Shown here piece by piece: positions 14,696-26,970 of a stretch of 64,000 nt of DNA. Each line of letters starts with the position of its first letter. Within the stretch, counting starts at the first letter, position 1. The DNA comes from Streptomyces sp. NBRC 110611 (lineage in GTDB: Bacteria; Actinomycetota; Actinomycetes; Streptomycetales; Streptomycetaceae): positions 491,713 through 555,712 of the forward strand of contig NZ_BBUY01000002.1 in NCBI RefSeq assembly GCF_001590865.1, read 5' to 3'. Made by a program: the position numbers and the translations under genes. Below the pieces are notes generated by a model. It worked only from the letters and a program-made list of their open reading frames with translations, searched no databases and was not told the origin of the DNA.

Positions 14696-15673
14696 TTACT
14701 TCTCCTCGGTACGGGGGTGGGAGGCGGCGGGCTCGTTGCCGCCCAGGAGCAGGTAGAGGACGGCCATCCGGATGGACACCCCGTTGGCCACCTGCTCGAC
14801 GGCCGTGCAGCGGCCGGAGTCGGCGACCTCGGCGGTGATCTCCATACCGCGGACCATCGGGCCGGGGTGCATCACCACGGCGTGCCCGGGCATCCGCGCC
14901 ATCCGGTCGCCGTCCAGGCCGTAGCGGCGCGAGTACTCGCGCTCGGTGGGGAAGAACGCGGCGTTCATCCGCTCGCGCTGCACCCGCAGCATCATCACGG
15001 CGTCGGACTTGGGCAGCACGCTGTCGAGGTCGTACGACACCTCGCACGGCCAGGTCTCCACCCCGACCGGTACCAGGGTGGGCGGCGCGACGAGGGTGAC
15101 CTCGGCGCCGAGGGTGTGCAGCAGGTCGACGTTGGAGCGGGCGACGCGGCTGTGGAGCACATCGCCGACCACGGTGATGCGCCGGCCGCCGAGGTCCTGG
15201 CCGAGGCCGGCGTCCGGGCCGATCAGGCGGCGGCGCATGGTGAAGGCGTCGAGCAGGGCCTGGGTGGGGTGCTGGTGGGTGCCGTCGCCGGCGTTGATGA
15301 CGGGGGCGTCGATCCAGCCGGAGGTGGCCAGCCGGTAGGGGGCCCCGGAGGCGCCGTGCCGGATGACGACGGCGTCGACGCCCATCGCCTCCAGGGTCTG
15401 GGCGGTGTCCTTGAGGGACTCGCCCTTGGAGACGCTGGACCCCTTGGCGGCGAAGTTGATCACGTCCGCCGACAGGCGCTTCTCGGCGGCCTCGAACGAG
15501 ATCCGGGTCCGGGTCGAGTCCTCGAAGAACAGGTTGCAGACGGTGCGTCCGCGCAGGGTGGGGAGCTTCTTGATCGGCCGGTCCGCGACCCGGGCCATCT
15601 CCTCGGCGGTGTCGAGGATCAGGACGGCGTCGTCACGGGTGAGGTCGGCGGCCGAGATGAGATGACGCTTCAT
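14696..15673 (-). CDS. pyrB: Aspartate carbamoyltransferase catalytic subunit
   Basis: Condenses carbamoyl phosphate with aspartate. The 325-residue protein has the carbamoyl-phosphate loop [19 protein letters not shown], the [12 protein letters not shown] loop whose Ser and Lys reach the neighbouring active site, and [17 protein letters not shown]. No pyrI regulatory subunit is present nearby, consistent with control by PyrR rather than by allosteric nucleotides. A 105-bp gap separates it from pyrR, the first gene of the cluster. Confidence 0.97.
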   Translation of the reverse strand: MKRHLISAADLTRDDAVLILDTAEEMARVADRPIKKLPTLRGRTVCNLFFEDSTRTRISFEAAEKRLSADVINFAAKGSSVSKGESLKDTAQTLEAMGVDAVVIRHGASGAPYRLATSGWIDAPVINAGDGTHQHPTQALLDAFTMRRRLIGPDAGLGQDLGGRRITVVGDVLHSRVARSNVDLLHTLGAEVTLVAPPTLVPVGVETWPCEVSYDLDSVLPKSDAVMMLRVQRERMNAAFFPTEREYSRRYGLDGDRMARMPGHAVVMHPGPMVRGMEITAEVADSGRCTAVEQVANGVSIRMAVLYLLLGGNEPAASHPRTEEK

Positions 15674-15778
15674 CCGGTTTTCTCCGTGGGTGAAGGTTCC
15701 GAGGGTGAAGGAGGGGTGGGCTGTCCGCCGGGCGGGCGTGCCTGCGGGCCCGGGGTCACCGGGTCCGCCGGGTGTGCG

Positions 15779-16468
<690 letters not shown>

Positions 16469-16481
16469 AAAGGACGTCGGA

Positions 16482-16490
16482 ATTACGCAG
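16482..16490. promoter_or_regulatory. Possible second BldD half-site
   Basis: ATTACGCAG matches the left half of the BldD consensus, but the right half (TCAGG) does not. It lies 53 bp upstream of the pyrR start and 159 bp upstream of bldD. Support is weak. Confidence 0.3.
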
Positions 16491-16558
16491 TCAGGTTACC
16501 AGGAGCCCCGTCAGGACCCGTCCGCACCCCTGACGGGTGAGGGTCTGGCCCATTCCGC

Positions 16559-16588
16559 TTGACGAAGTCAGATTACGCTGCGTAACCT
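16559..16588 (+). promoter_or_regulatory. bldD promoter with autoregulatory BldD box
   Basis: TTGACG (16559-16564) and TAACCT (16583-16588), spaced 18 bp, make a plausible primary-sigma promoter 60 bp before the bldD ATG. Between and over the -10 lies ATTACGCTGCGTAAC (16572-16586), which fits the published BldD consensus NTNACNCWGNGTNAN at every fixed position. A second palindrome, CTCACAGTGAG, follows at 16587-16597. The placement fits the known autorepression of bldD. Confidence 0.82.
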
Positions 16589-16648
16589 CACAGTGAGTTA
16601 CCAGCCCGCGGCTGAGCCGCATTATCGACACAGCGTCCGGGGAGCCTT

Positions 16649-17149
16649 ATGTCCAGCGAATACGCCAAACAGCTCGGGGCCAAGCTCCGCGCCATCCGCA
16701 CCCAGCAGGGCCTTTCCCTCCATGGCGTCGAGGAGAAGTCCCAGGGCCGCTGGAAGGCCGTGGTGGTGGGTTCGTACGAGCGCGGCGACCGCGCCGTGAC
16801 CGTGCAGCGCCTCGCCGAGCTCGCTGACTTCTACGGCGTTCCGGTGCAGGAACTGCTTCCGGGCACGACACCTGGTGGTGCGGCCGAGCCGCCGCCGAAG
16901 CTGGTGCTCGACCTGGAGCGCCTGGCCACCGTCCCGCAGGAGAAGGCCGGCCCGCTGCAGCGCTACGCCGCCACGATCCAGAGCCAGCGCGGTGACTACA
17001 ACGGCAAGGTGCTGTCGATCCGCCAGGACGACCTGCGCACCCTGGCCGTGATCTACGACCAGTCGCCCTCGGTGCTGACCGAGCAGCTCATCAGCTGGGG
17101 CGTGCTGGACGCCGACGCCCGCCGCGCGGTGACGCACGAGGAGATCTGA
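16649..17149 (+). CDS. bldD: BldD, cyclic-di-GMP-responsive master developmental repressor
   Basis: Transcriptional repressor that keeps Streptomyces in vegetative growth. Tetrameric cyclic di-GMP glues two C-terminal domains so the dimer binds DNA. The 166-residue protein has an N-terminal XRE-type helix-turn-helix (about residues 5-70, KLRAIRTQQGLSLHGVEEKS, YERGDRAVTVQRLAEL). The C-terminal domain carries RGD-x8-RQDD, with RGD at 114-116 and RQDD at 125-128, the exact signature needed for c-di-GMP binding. It starts at ATG 16649 behind GGGGAG. It is divergent from the pyr cluster and convergent with nusB; a hairpin follows the gene. Confidence 0.98.
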   Translation: MSSEYAKQLGAKLRAIRTQQGLSLHGVEEKSQGRWKAVVVGSYERGDRAVTVQRLAELADFYGVPVQELLPGTTPGGAAEPPPKLVLDLERLATVPQEKAGPLQRYAATIQSQRGDYNGKVLSIRQDDLRTLAVIYDQSPSVLTEQLISWGVLDADARRAVTHEEI

Positions 17150-17211
17150 CCGGTCTCCCGCCGCACCGGCGGAACAGCTGAAGACCGCCTGCAGATCACT
17201 GCAGAAACGTA

Positions 17212-17239
17212 CCGCCGCCCCGGACTTCCGGGGCGGCGG
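17212..17239 (+). terminator. Terminator downstream of bldD
   Basis: A perfect 12-bp stem, CCGCCGCCCCGG with its complement, and a 4-base loop, followed by TTTCGT, 62 bases after the bldD stop. Confidence 0.85.
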
Positions 17240-17400
17240 TTTCGTCTGCTTCACCTGCTGCGCCTGCCACGGACTTCTCCGCCACCCCCGGGCAACCCCT
17301 CTCCGTCACGAGCGGACGTCAAGAGCGGACGGCGTCACGCGAGGGGCGCGAGGACGCACGGAGGGACCGCAACGGCCCTCGGCGGCTCTCTGCGGGCATA

Positions 17401-17441
17401 CGAACGGGCCCGGAGCGAACAACTCGCTCCGGGCCCGTTCG
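17401..17441 (-). terminator. Terminator downstream of nusB
   Basis: A perfect 18-bp stem with a 5-base ACAAC loop, starting 18 bases after the nusB stop. There is no U-tract. It could also stop bldD read-through. Confidence 0.85.
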
Positions 17442-17458
17442 CACGCTCTGCCGGGCGT

Positions 17459-17899
17459 CTACCGCGTTTCGGGCTCGCGCCGCAGACCGGGCTTCAGCTC
17501 CTTGAGCCGGCCGAGGAGGCCGTTGACGAACGCCGGGGAGTCGTCCGTGGAGAACTCCTTGGCGAGCTGCACGGCCTCGTCGATCGCCACCGCGTCCGGT
17601 GTGGCGTCCACCCAGATCAGCTCATAGGCACCCAGCCGCAGGATCGAGCGGTCGGCCGCCGGCATCCGGTCCAGGTCCCAGTCGACGGCGTAGGTGGAGA
17701 TCAGCTCGTCGATGCGGGCGATGTGCTCCGCATAGCCCTCGACCAGCTGGAGGGTGTACTTGTTCACCGGCGGCTGCCGGGGGTCGGTCCGGGCGTGACG
17801 CATCCAGTCCGCGAGCACGGACTGCACGTCGGCGCCGCGCTGATCAGCCTCGAAGAGGATCTGGAAGGCGCGCTTACGGGCCTTGCTACGGGCTGACAC
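17459..17899 (-). CDS. nusB: Transcription antitermination factor NusB
   Basis: Binds boxA RNA with NusE to promote rRNA antitermination. The 146-residue all-helical protein has the usual ARSKARKRAFQILFEADQRG start, IDELISTYAVDWDLDRMPAADRSILRLGAYEL, and the C-terminal KEFSTDDSPAFVNGLLGRL. I chose GTG 17899, two bases after the efp stop. Longer frames upstream run antisense through efp. It ends the efp-nusB unit. Confidence 0.95.
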   Translation of the reverse strand: MSARSKARKRAFQILFEADQRGADVQSVLADWMRHARTDPRQPPVNKYTLQLVEGYAEHIARIDELISTYAVDWDLDRMPAADRSILRLGAYELIWVDATPDAVAIDEAVQLAKEFSTDDSPAFVNGLLGRLKELKPGLRREPETR

Positions 17900-17901
17900 G
17901 G

Positions 17902-18468
17902 TTAGCTGGTCACCCGGCCGAGGTAGTCGCTCGTACGGGTGTCGACCTTGATCTTCTCGCCCGTGGTGATGAAGAGCGGCACCTGGATCTGGTAGCCGGT
18001 CTCCAGGGTGGCGGGCTTGGTGCCGCCGGTGGAGCGGTCGCCCTGGACGCCCGGCTCGGTCTCCTGGATGGTCAGCTCGACGGCGGCGGGCAGCTCGACG
18101 AAGAGGACCGCGCCCTCGTGCTGCGCGACGGTCGCCTCGAAGCCCTCGATCAGGAAGTTGGCGGCGTCGCCGACCGTCTTGCGGTCGATGTGCAGCTGGT
18201 CGTAGGTCTCCATGTCCATGAAGACGAAGTAGTCGCCGTCCATGTAGGAGAACTGCATGTCGCGCTTGTCGACGGTGGCCGTCTCGACCTTCACGCCGGC
18301 GTTGAAGGTCTTGTCCACCACCTTGCCGGAGAGCACGTTCTTGAGCTTGGTGCGGACGAAGGCCGGGCCCTTGCCGGGCTTGACGTGCTGGAACTCGACG
18401 ACGGACCACAGCTGGCCGCCTTCGAGCTTGAGCACCATGCCGTTCTTGAGGTCGTTCGTGGATGCCAC
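17902..18468 (-). CDS. efp: Elongation factor P
   Basis: Rescues ribosomes stalled on polyproline stretches, relevant in this proline-rich proteome. The 188-residue three-domain protein begins [17 protein letters not shown] and carries the tip loop KPGKGPAF, whose second Lys is the usual modification position. The EF-P signature in the C-terminal half ([16 protein letters not shown]) is intact. No modification gene (epmA/epmB type) is nearby. The order pepP-efp-nusB matches other actinobacteria. Confidence 0.97.
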   Translation of the reverse strand: MASTNDLKNGMVLKLEGGQLWSVVEFQHVKPGKGPAFVRTKLKNVLSGKVVDKTFNAGVKVETATVDKRDMQFSYMDGDYFVFMDMETYDQLHIDRKTVGDAANFLIEGFEATVAQHEGAVLFVELPAAVELTIQETEPGVQGDRSTGGTKPATLETGYQIQVPLFITTGEKIKVDTRTSDYLGRVTS

Positions 18469-18534
18469 GGTTGCGGAATCTCCTGGACTGCAGGTGGTGG
18501 GACCGGGAGGCGACGCCCACCGAGCCGCTCAGGC

Positions 18535-19641
18535 TCAGAGTGCGAGCAGCTCCTTGGTCGTGATCGTGAGTAGCTCGGGCCCGCCGTCCGCATCGGGACG
18601 GACGACGAGTGTGTCGTCGATCCGGACACCCCCACGGCCCGGGATGTGAACCCCCGGCTCGACGGTGACCGGCACGCAAGCGTCCAGTTTACCCATGGCG
18701 GCCGGGGACAACTGCGGGTCCTCGTCGATTTCGAGTCCCACGCCGTGCCCGGTCCACGCGCCGAGCCGCTCACCGTACCCCGCGGCGTCCAGCACATGGC
18801 GGGCCACCCGGTCCACCTCGCGGCACTCCACACCCGGCGCGAGCGCCTCCCGCCCGGCCCGCTGGGCTGCGAAGACGAGGTCGTACAGCTCGATCTGCCA
18901 GTCCGAGGGAGTGGTCCCGATGACGAACGTCCGGCCGATCTCGCAGCGGTAGCCGCGGTAGTTCGCGCCCAGGCCGACGCTGAGGAAATCGCCCTCCTCG
19001 ACCCGCCGGTCGGTGGGCAGATGCCCGGGGCGGCCGGCGTTCGGCCCGGTCGCCACGGAGGTGGGGAAGGCCGGGCCGTCCGCGCCGTGATCGACCAGGC
19101 GGCGCTCCAGCTCCAGCGCGAGATGCCGCTCGGTCCGGCCGACCAGGATCGACTCCAGCAGCTCGCCCAGCGCCTGGTCGGCGATCTCGGCGGCGATCCG
19201 CAGGCAGGCGATCTCGTCGTCGTCCTTGACCAGCCGCTGCGCCTCGACCGCGCACGCCAGGTCGGTCAGCCGCAGCCGCGGAGCGACCTGGGAGAGCGCC
19301 CGGTGCCGGGTGACGGTGAGATGGTGCTCCTCGACGGCCAGGGTGTCGGCGCCGGCCCGTACGGCCAGATCGGCGCCGGCCACGACCGGGTCACCGCCGC
19401 GGGCGGGCAGCACCGAGATCCGTACGTCGTCGACCGGCCGGCCCTCGGACGGGTCACCGCTCAGCGGGCCGCCGCACAGCAGCACGTCCTCGCCCGGGCT
19501 CATCAGCAGGGCGGCGCCCGGCGGTGCGCAGCCGGTGAGGTAACGGACGTTCGCCGGGCGCGAGATCAGGGCACCGGCGCTTCCGGCTCCGGCTACGCGG
19601 TCGCGCAGCCGCGTGCGACGGACCGCGTACAACTCGGACAT
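18535..19641 (-). CDS. Aminopeptidase P (M24) family protein with altered metal ligands
   Basis: 368 residues with the two-domain creatinase/prolidase layout: an N-terminal domain (1-125) and a pita-bread catalytic domain (about 130-368). Catalytic-fold segments are clear (HGVGLEIDEDP, VTVEPGVHIPGRGGVRIDDT). The usual Asp-Asp-His-Glu-Glu metal set is only partly present. The first Asp position reads Gly (GDFLSVGLGANYRGY), the second reads Glu (CEIGRTF), His and the first Glu remain, and the last Glu is Asp. It may have reduced or different activity, so I call the fold, not a proven Xaa-Pro aminopeptidase. ATG 19641; 66 bp upstream of efp. Confidence 0.85.
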   Translation of the reverse strand: MSELYAVRRTRLRDRVAGAGSAGALISRPANVRYLTGCAPPGAALLMSPGEDVLLCGGPLSGDPSEGRPVDDVRISVLPARGGDPVVAGADLAVRAGADTLAVEEHHLTVTRHRALSQVAPRLRLTDLACAVEAQRLVKDDDEIACLRIAAEIADQALGELLESILVGRTERHLALELERRLVDHGADGPAFPTSVATGPNAGRPGHLPTDRRVEEGDFLSVGLGANYRGYRCEIGRTFVIGTTPSDWQIELYDLVFAAQRAGREALAPGVECREVDRVARHVLDAAGYGERLGAWTGHGVGLEIDEDPQLSPAAMGKLDACVPVTVEPGVHIPGRGGVRIDDTLVVRPDADGGPELLTITTKELLAL

Positions 19642-19708
19642 ATCGTCAGCGTACGGCCGCTCCCCCGGGGCGGCCGGTCGAGCGCCCCCGCCCGGGGGAC
19701 CGCCGGAG

Positions 19709-20548
19709 CTACCAGCTGGGCGGGCTGGCGAGAGAACGGGCCACGACCTCGTCCAGGACCTGGACCGTGGTGGCGACATCATGCTGGGAGTTGTCGATGA
19801 TCGGCAGTCCCGAGCCGTACCAGCCGGCCATCCGGCCGTGGATCCTGGCGACCTCCTCGTCGGAGAGCCGGCGGTTGCCGGTCCGCCGGGCGTTCCGCTC
19901 CAGGACGATCTCCAGGCCGGGCAGCAGCACGATCGGCAGCAGGCCGGGCCCCACATGGCGCTTCCAGCCACCCAGGCCGACCACCGGACGGTCCGGGAAG
20001 ACGGCGTCGTCGAGGATGCAGGAGATGCCGTTGGCGAGGAAGTTACGGGCCGCGAAGCCGCAGGTGCGGCGGGCGAGGCGGTACTGGGCCTCGGAGTGGT
20101 CGTTCCAGCCGGACTGCGGATCGGCGAAACCGGCCCGGACCCATTCGCGGACGTCGTCGAGGCTGATGTGCGCGGTCGGCACCCGCCGGGTGTCGGCCCA
20201 GTGGCGCGCCACGCTGGTCTTGCCGGCGCCGGCCGGGCCGATCAGCAGCACCGCGACGGCCGCGTGCGCGGCGTCCGGCGCCGCGGCACCGGCCGGCGGG
20301 CTGGGCAGCGGCACCGGGGCGCCCGCGGGCAGCCGTACATGGCCGGTGAGGTCCGCGGTGCTGTGGCCGGCGGGGGGCGGCGCCTGCTGGGGCGCGGGTC
20401 CGTGCCAGCCGGGCGGCGGGGCCGCGGGGGCCGGCGGGGGCCCGGGCGGAACGGGCTGTCCCGGGTGGGGCGACCAGTTCATGGCGGCCCCGGTTCCTGA
20501 TGCCTGCCCGCGGGGCGGCGGCAGCGGAGCCCCCACTGCGTACTGCAT
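19709..20548 (-). CDS. P-loop ATPase/kinase-like protein with proline-rich N-terminus
   Basis: 279 residues. Residues 1-100 are low-complexity, rich in Pro, Ala and Gly. A P-loop domain follows: Walker A IGPAGAGKTSVARHWA near residue 105, then ISLDDVREWVRAGFADPQSGWND, and CILDDAVFPDRPVVGLGGWKRH, which resembles the lid and acceptor regions of small-molecule kinases. The substrate is unknown. I chose ATG 20548 (MQYAVGAP); a second Met at about residue 23 (MNWSPHPG) is possible. It lies upstream of the PepP homologue in the same direction, with a 67-bp gap. Confidence 0.75.
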   Translation of the reverse strand: MQYAVGAPLPPPRGQASGTGAAMNWSPHPGQPVPPGPPPAPAAPPPGWHGPAPQQAPPPAGHSTADLTGHVRLPAGAPVPLPSPPAGAAAPDAAHAAVAVLLIGPAGAGKTSVARHWADTRRVPTAHISLDDVREWVRAGFADPQSGWNDHSEAQYRLARRTCGFAARNFLANGISCILDDAVFPDRPVVGLGGWKRHVGPGLLPIVLLPGLEIVLERNARRTGNRRLSDEEVARIHGRMAGWYGSGLPIIDNSQHDVATTVQVLDEVVARSLASPPSW

Positions 20549-20806
20549 CAGGCGGCTCTCCGTCTCGTGCGGTCGACGTGGTGCGATAACCCGCCGGCCT
20601 CGAAGGGCCGTTGCGTCCCTCGGACACCGGCGGGGTGGTACTGCTGCGAACGGTACCCTCCCGGACCCGGCCGGAGGGGCGCCAGGGGGCGTCTTCACGG
20701 AGACCGGGAGACCGGGAAGGCCGGGAGACCGGCGAAGACGCGCCCTGGCACCGGCGCACACCGCGAGGACGCCCGGAGACGGCCCCGAAGTGCGCCTGAT
20801 GCTACG
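20549..20806. other. Gene-free gap between aroQ and the P-loop gene
   Basis: A 258-bp gap. It contains purine-rich short direct repeats (GAGACCGGGA-type units, about 20699-20740) and no clear hairpin or coding pattern. The promoter of the P-loop gene is presumably here. Confidence 0.4.
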
Positions 20807-24070
<3,264 letters not shown>

Positions 24071-24130
24071 CGGTGCTCCTCAGTACTGCTCATCCGCGTA
24101 CGGTCTCCCCCTGATCCTCCCACGTCACAC

Positions 24131-24177
24131 GGGCGGGCCGGGCGCCCCGTCCGCAGAGCGGACCGCCCGGCCCGCCC
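24131..24177 (-). terminator. Hairpin between aroE and aroC
   Basis: A 14-bp outer stem (GGGCGGGCCGGGCG and its complement), a 4-base bulge, and a 6-bp inner stem (GTCCGC/GCGGAC) with a 3-base loop. It starts 44 bases after the aroE stop. Confidence 0.75.
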
Positions 24178-24221
24178 CTCGGATCGGCGGCCGGCCGGAG
24201 CGCCGCGGTGCGACGGCCGGC

Positions 24222-25049
24222 TCAGCGGGCGGCCAGGGCCGCCGCACCGGCCCGGCGCATCGCGGCCAGCGGGGCCGGCGCGCGGCCGGTCATCCGCTCC
24301 ACCTGGAGAACGGCCTGGTGGACCAGCAGATCGAGGCCGCCGACCACTGCGCCGCCGCGGTCCGCCCAGGCGGCGGCCAGCGCCGTCGGCCAGGGCTCGT
24401 AGAGGACGTCGAAGAGGGTGCCGGGGCGGTCGGGGACGGCGGCGGCGAGCGCGTCGGTGGTGCCCGCCGGGGTGGTGGCGACGGTCAGCGGCGCGTCGAA
24501 CGCCCCGGCCGCGTCCTCCCAGGCGGCGGTGCGGACCGCGACGCCCAGCCGCTCGCCCCAGCCGCGCATCTCGGCGGCGCGGGCGGCGCTGCGGACGTAC
24601 GCGGTGACCTCACCGGTGCAGATCCGCGAGAGCGCGGCCAGCGCGGAGGAGGCGGTGGCGCCGGCGCCCAGGATGGACGCCCGCTCGACCCGTTCGACCC
24701 CGCGCTCGCGCAGCGCGGCGAGCATGCCCGGGATATCGGTGTTGTCGCCGATGCGCCGCCCGTCGGCCGTGAAGACGACGGTGTTGACCGCCTCGACCGA
24801 GGCCGCGGTGTCGGTGATCTCGTCGAGCAGCGGGATCACCGCGCGCTTGAGCGGCATGGTCAGGGAGAGCCCCGCCCATTCGGGGCCGAGCTTTTCCACG
24901 AAACCGGGCAGGGCCGCTTCATCGACCTCGAAGCGGTCGTACGTCCAGTCGGTCAGGCCGAACTCCGCATATGCCGCGCGATGCAGATCCGGAGAGAGCG
25001 AATGAGCGATCGGGGAGCCGAGTACCGCGGCTCGATGGGTGGGGCTCAT
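24222..25049 (-). CDS. aroE: Shikimate dehydrogenase
   Basis: Reduces 3-dehydroshikimate to shikimate with NADPH. The 275-residue protein has GSPIAHSLSPDLH for substrate binding, LSLTMPLKRAV with the catalytic Lys, and DNTDIPGML. The nucleotide-binding loop is ILGAGATASSALAAL. The start ATG 25049 overlaps the mltG stop by 4 bases, coupling it to mltG and ruvX rather than to the rest of the aro genes. Confidence 0.94.
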   Translation of the reverse strand: MSPTHRAAVLGSPIAHSLSPDLHRAAYAEFGLTDWTYDRFEVDEAALPGFVEKLGPEWAGLSLTMPLKRAVIPLLDEITDTAASVEAVNTVVFTADGRRIGDNTDIPGMLAALRERGVERVERASILGAGATASSALAALSRICTGEVTAYVRSAARAAEMRGWGERLGVAVRTAAWEDAAGAFDAPLTVATTPAGTTDALAAAVPDRPGTLFDVLYEPWPTALAAAWADRGGAVVGGLDLLVHQAVLQVERMTGRAPAPLAAMRRAGAAALAAR

Positions 25050-26842
25050 TGTTTGGCCTTCTCGCGTTCCCGTTCGTAAATGCGCCGATTACGCTCATGC
25101 TCTTCGTTGGTCGCGGCGAAGAGCGTCTTCTCCGGATTGATCGAGACGAAGTAATACCAGTTGCCCTCGGCCGGGTTGATGGCCGACTTGAGGGCCTCCT
25201 CGCCCGGGTTGCCTATCGGCCCCGGCGGCAGACCCTTGAACTTGTAGGTGTTGTAAGGGTCGTTGAACTTCCGCAGATCATCGACGGATCCGGTGTCCAG
25301 CGTGCTCTGCGCCTTGGCGTAATTGACGGTCGAGTCGAAGTCGAGCAGGCCGTACGTCTCGGTGTTGTCCGGCTTGAGACGGTTGTAGACGACGCGCGCG
25401 ACCTTGTCGAAGTCGTGCTTGTACTTGCCTTCGGCCTGCGTGAGGCTGGCGACGGTGAGGAGCTGTATCGGCGAGTCGAGACGGAGCTTGCGGGCGTTCG
25501 CCTCCAGGTCGTACCTCCCGTACACCTGCTTCGCCCGCGCCACCATCTCCGTGAGGACCGCCGCCGGCTTCGCGTTCGCACCCACGCTGTACGTGGACGG
25601 GTAGAGGAAGCCCTCCAGCGGGTCCTTTACCTTGGCGGCGTCGACGGCCCACGCGGGCAGCCCGAAGCTCTTGACCTCGCTCTTGGCCACGTCCTTGGTC
25701 GTGCCCGGCTTGAGCTTGAGCTTTTTGTCGATGAGCTCGTAGACCGCGCCGGCCCGCAGTCCCTCGCGGATCGTGAGGCCGTTACGGCTCTTGGGGTCCA
25801 GCATCAGCTCGATAGCCGCGGCCGCCGACATCGCTTTGCGCAGCGAATACGTTCCGGGCTGCAGGGACTTCGCCTTGCTGTTCTCCTCGGCTGCCTCGGT
25901 GAAGGCGCCGGCGCTCTTGATGACGCCCTTTTCCGCGAGGATCTGCCCCATTTTCACCAGCGGCGAATCCTTCGGGATCTCGATCTGGATATCGCCCGAT
26001 CCCGCTCCCTCGTAGTCGGGCGCCGATCCGAAGCGGGCCTTGAGGAAGTCGTAGCCGAAATAGCCGACGGCGCCGACCGTGCCGGCGAGGAGCAGCGTCA
26101 CGATCAGACAGGCGGTGCCGCTGCGGCGTTTCTTCTTGCCGCCCTTGCCGGCCCTGCCGGTCTTCCTGCCGCCCTTGCCGTCTTCGCGGTCCGTGCCGTT
26201 CCGCTTGCCGCGCCGCTCGCGCGGATCGCCGTCGGGGCGGCCGTCCTCGTCGTCGTCGGCGAAGAACGCGTGCTCCGGCCCCGGCTCCCGCGGGCGTTCG
26301 GGATCCCGCGGGCGCTCCGGCCCGTCCCGCCAGTCGTCGCCCATGGCGTCCTGCTGGTGCGGCGGCGAGGGGGGGGCGGGCTGTTCGTACTGCTGCGGCG
26401 GGTACGGCTGCTCGTGCCGCGGGTGCGGCGGCATCTGCTGCGGCACCGACTGCGCGTGCTGCGGCGGGTAGGGGTCCTGGTGGCCGTGACCGTAGTAGTC
26501 CTGGCCCGGGTAGTCCTGGCCGGCGTACCCCTGACCCGGGTAGTCCTGGCCGGCTCCCGCGTACGGGTCGGCCGGCACCTGACGGCCGTAGGCGTCGTAC
26601 GGGCCGCCGTACGGCGGCTGCCCGCCCTGCGTCGGGTGCCCGCCCTGGGAGCCGTCCCAGCCGCCGCCCCCGTGGTACTGCTGCTGCGGATGCCGCTGGG
26701 GATCGCGGTACTGCTGCGGGACGGACGGCTGCCCGCCCCACTGAGGCTGCTGCGCCTGGCTTCCGTAGGACCCCTGGTCTCCGTAGAGCGGGTCGTCGGG
26801 ATGCCACGGTTCGGAGCCGTAGCCCCGGCCATACTCGGTCAT
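25046..26842 (-). CDS. mltG: Endolytic murein transglycosylase MltG with long disordered N-terminus
   Basis: Membrane-anchored enzyme that cleaves nascent peptidoglycan strands and so sets glycan length. The 598-residue protein starts with about 235 residues of Gln/Tyr/Pro/Gly-rich cytoplasmic sequence. Repeats of the form GQDYPGQ lie at about 97-118, and a Lys/Arg block precedes the membrane. One transmembrane helix spans about 242-264. A LysM-like region (about 285-385) precedes the YceG domain. The catalytic Glu is in SLTQAEGKY (E471), and VVYNRL follows. The start ATG is at 26842. It overlaps aroE by 4 bases. Confidence 0.93.
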   Translation of the reverse strand: MTEYGRGYGSEPWHPDDPLYGDQGSYGSQAQQPQWGGQPSVPQQYRDPQRHPQQQYHGGGGWDGSQGGHPTQGGQPPYGGPYDAYGRQVPADPYAGAGQDYPGQGYAGQDYPGQDYYGHGHQDPYPPQHAQSVPQQMPPHPRHEQPYPPQQYEQPAPPSPPHQQDAMGDDWRDGPERPRDPERPREPGPEHAFFADDDEDGRPDGDPRERRGKRNGTDREDGKGGRKTGRAGKGGKKKRRSGTACLIVTLLLAGTVGAVGYFGYDFLKARFGSAPDYEGAGSGDIQIEIPKDSPLVKMGQILAEKGVIKSAGAFTEAAEENSKAKSLQPGTYSLRKAMSAAAAIELMLDPKSRNGLTIREGLRAGAVYELIDKKLKLKPGTTKDVAKSEVKSFGLPAWAVDAAKVKDPLEGFLYPSTYSVGANAKPAAVLTEMVARAKQVYGRYDLEANARKLRLDSPIQLLTVASLTQAEGKYKHDFDKVARVVYNRLKPDNTETYGLLDFDSTVNYAKAQSTLDTGSVDDLRKFNDPYNTYKFKGLPPGPIGNPGEEALKSAINPAEGNWYYFVSINPEKTLFAATNEEHERNRRIYEREREKAKQ

Positions 26843-26970
26843 CGATCCCCTAGAGCCGAGAGACGGTGCGCTCCGTTCCGGCAGCGCGCTTGCTGTACCG
26901 ATCCGCCTCTTCTTGCACGCGCGGCTGTTCGAACCGCCGCCGCATCGCGCGGCACGTTACCGTATCGCGA

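Larger units (their letters stand above)
17150..17458. other. Gene-free region between convergent bldD and nusB
   Basis: A 309-bp gap with a terminator at each end (17212-17239 for bldD, 17401-17441 for nusB). The centre, about 17244-17400, shows no coding pattern or recognisable element. Confidence 0.7.

Noticed and set aside
20699..20740. Possible CRISPR-like short repeats
   Set aside because: The purine-rich units are adjacent, irregular and without spacers; no cas gene occurs in the window.
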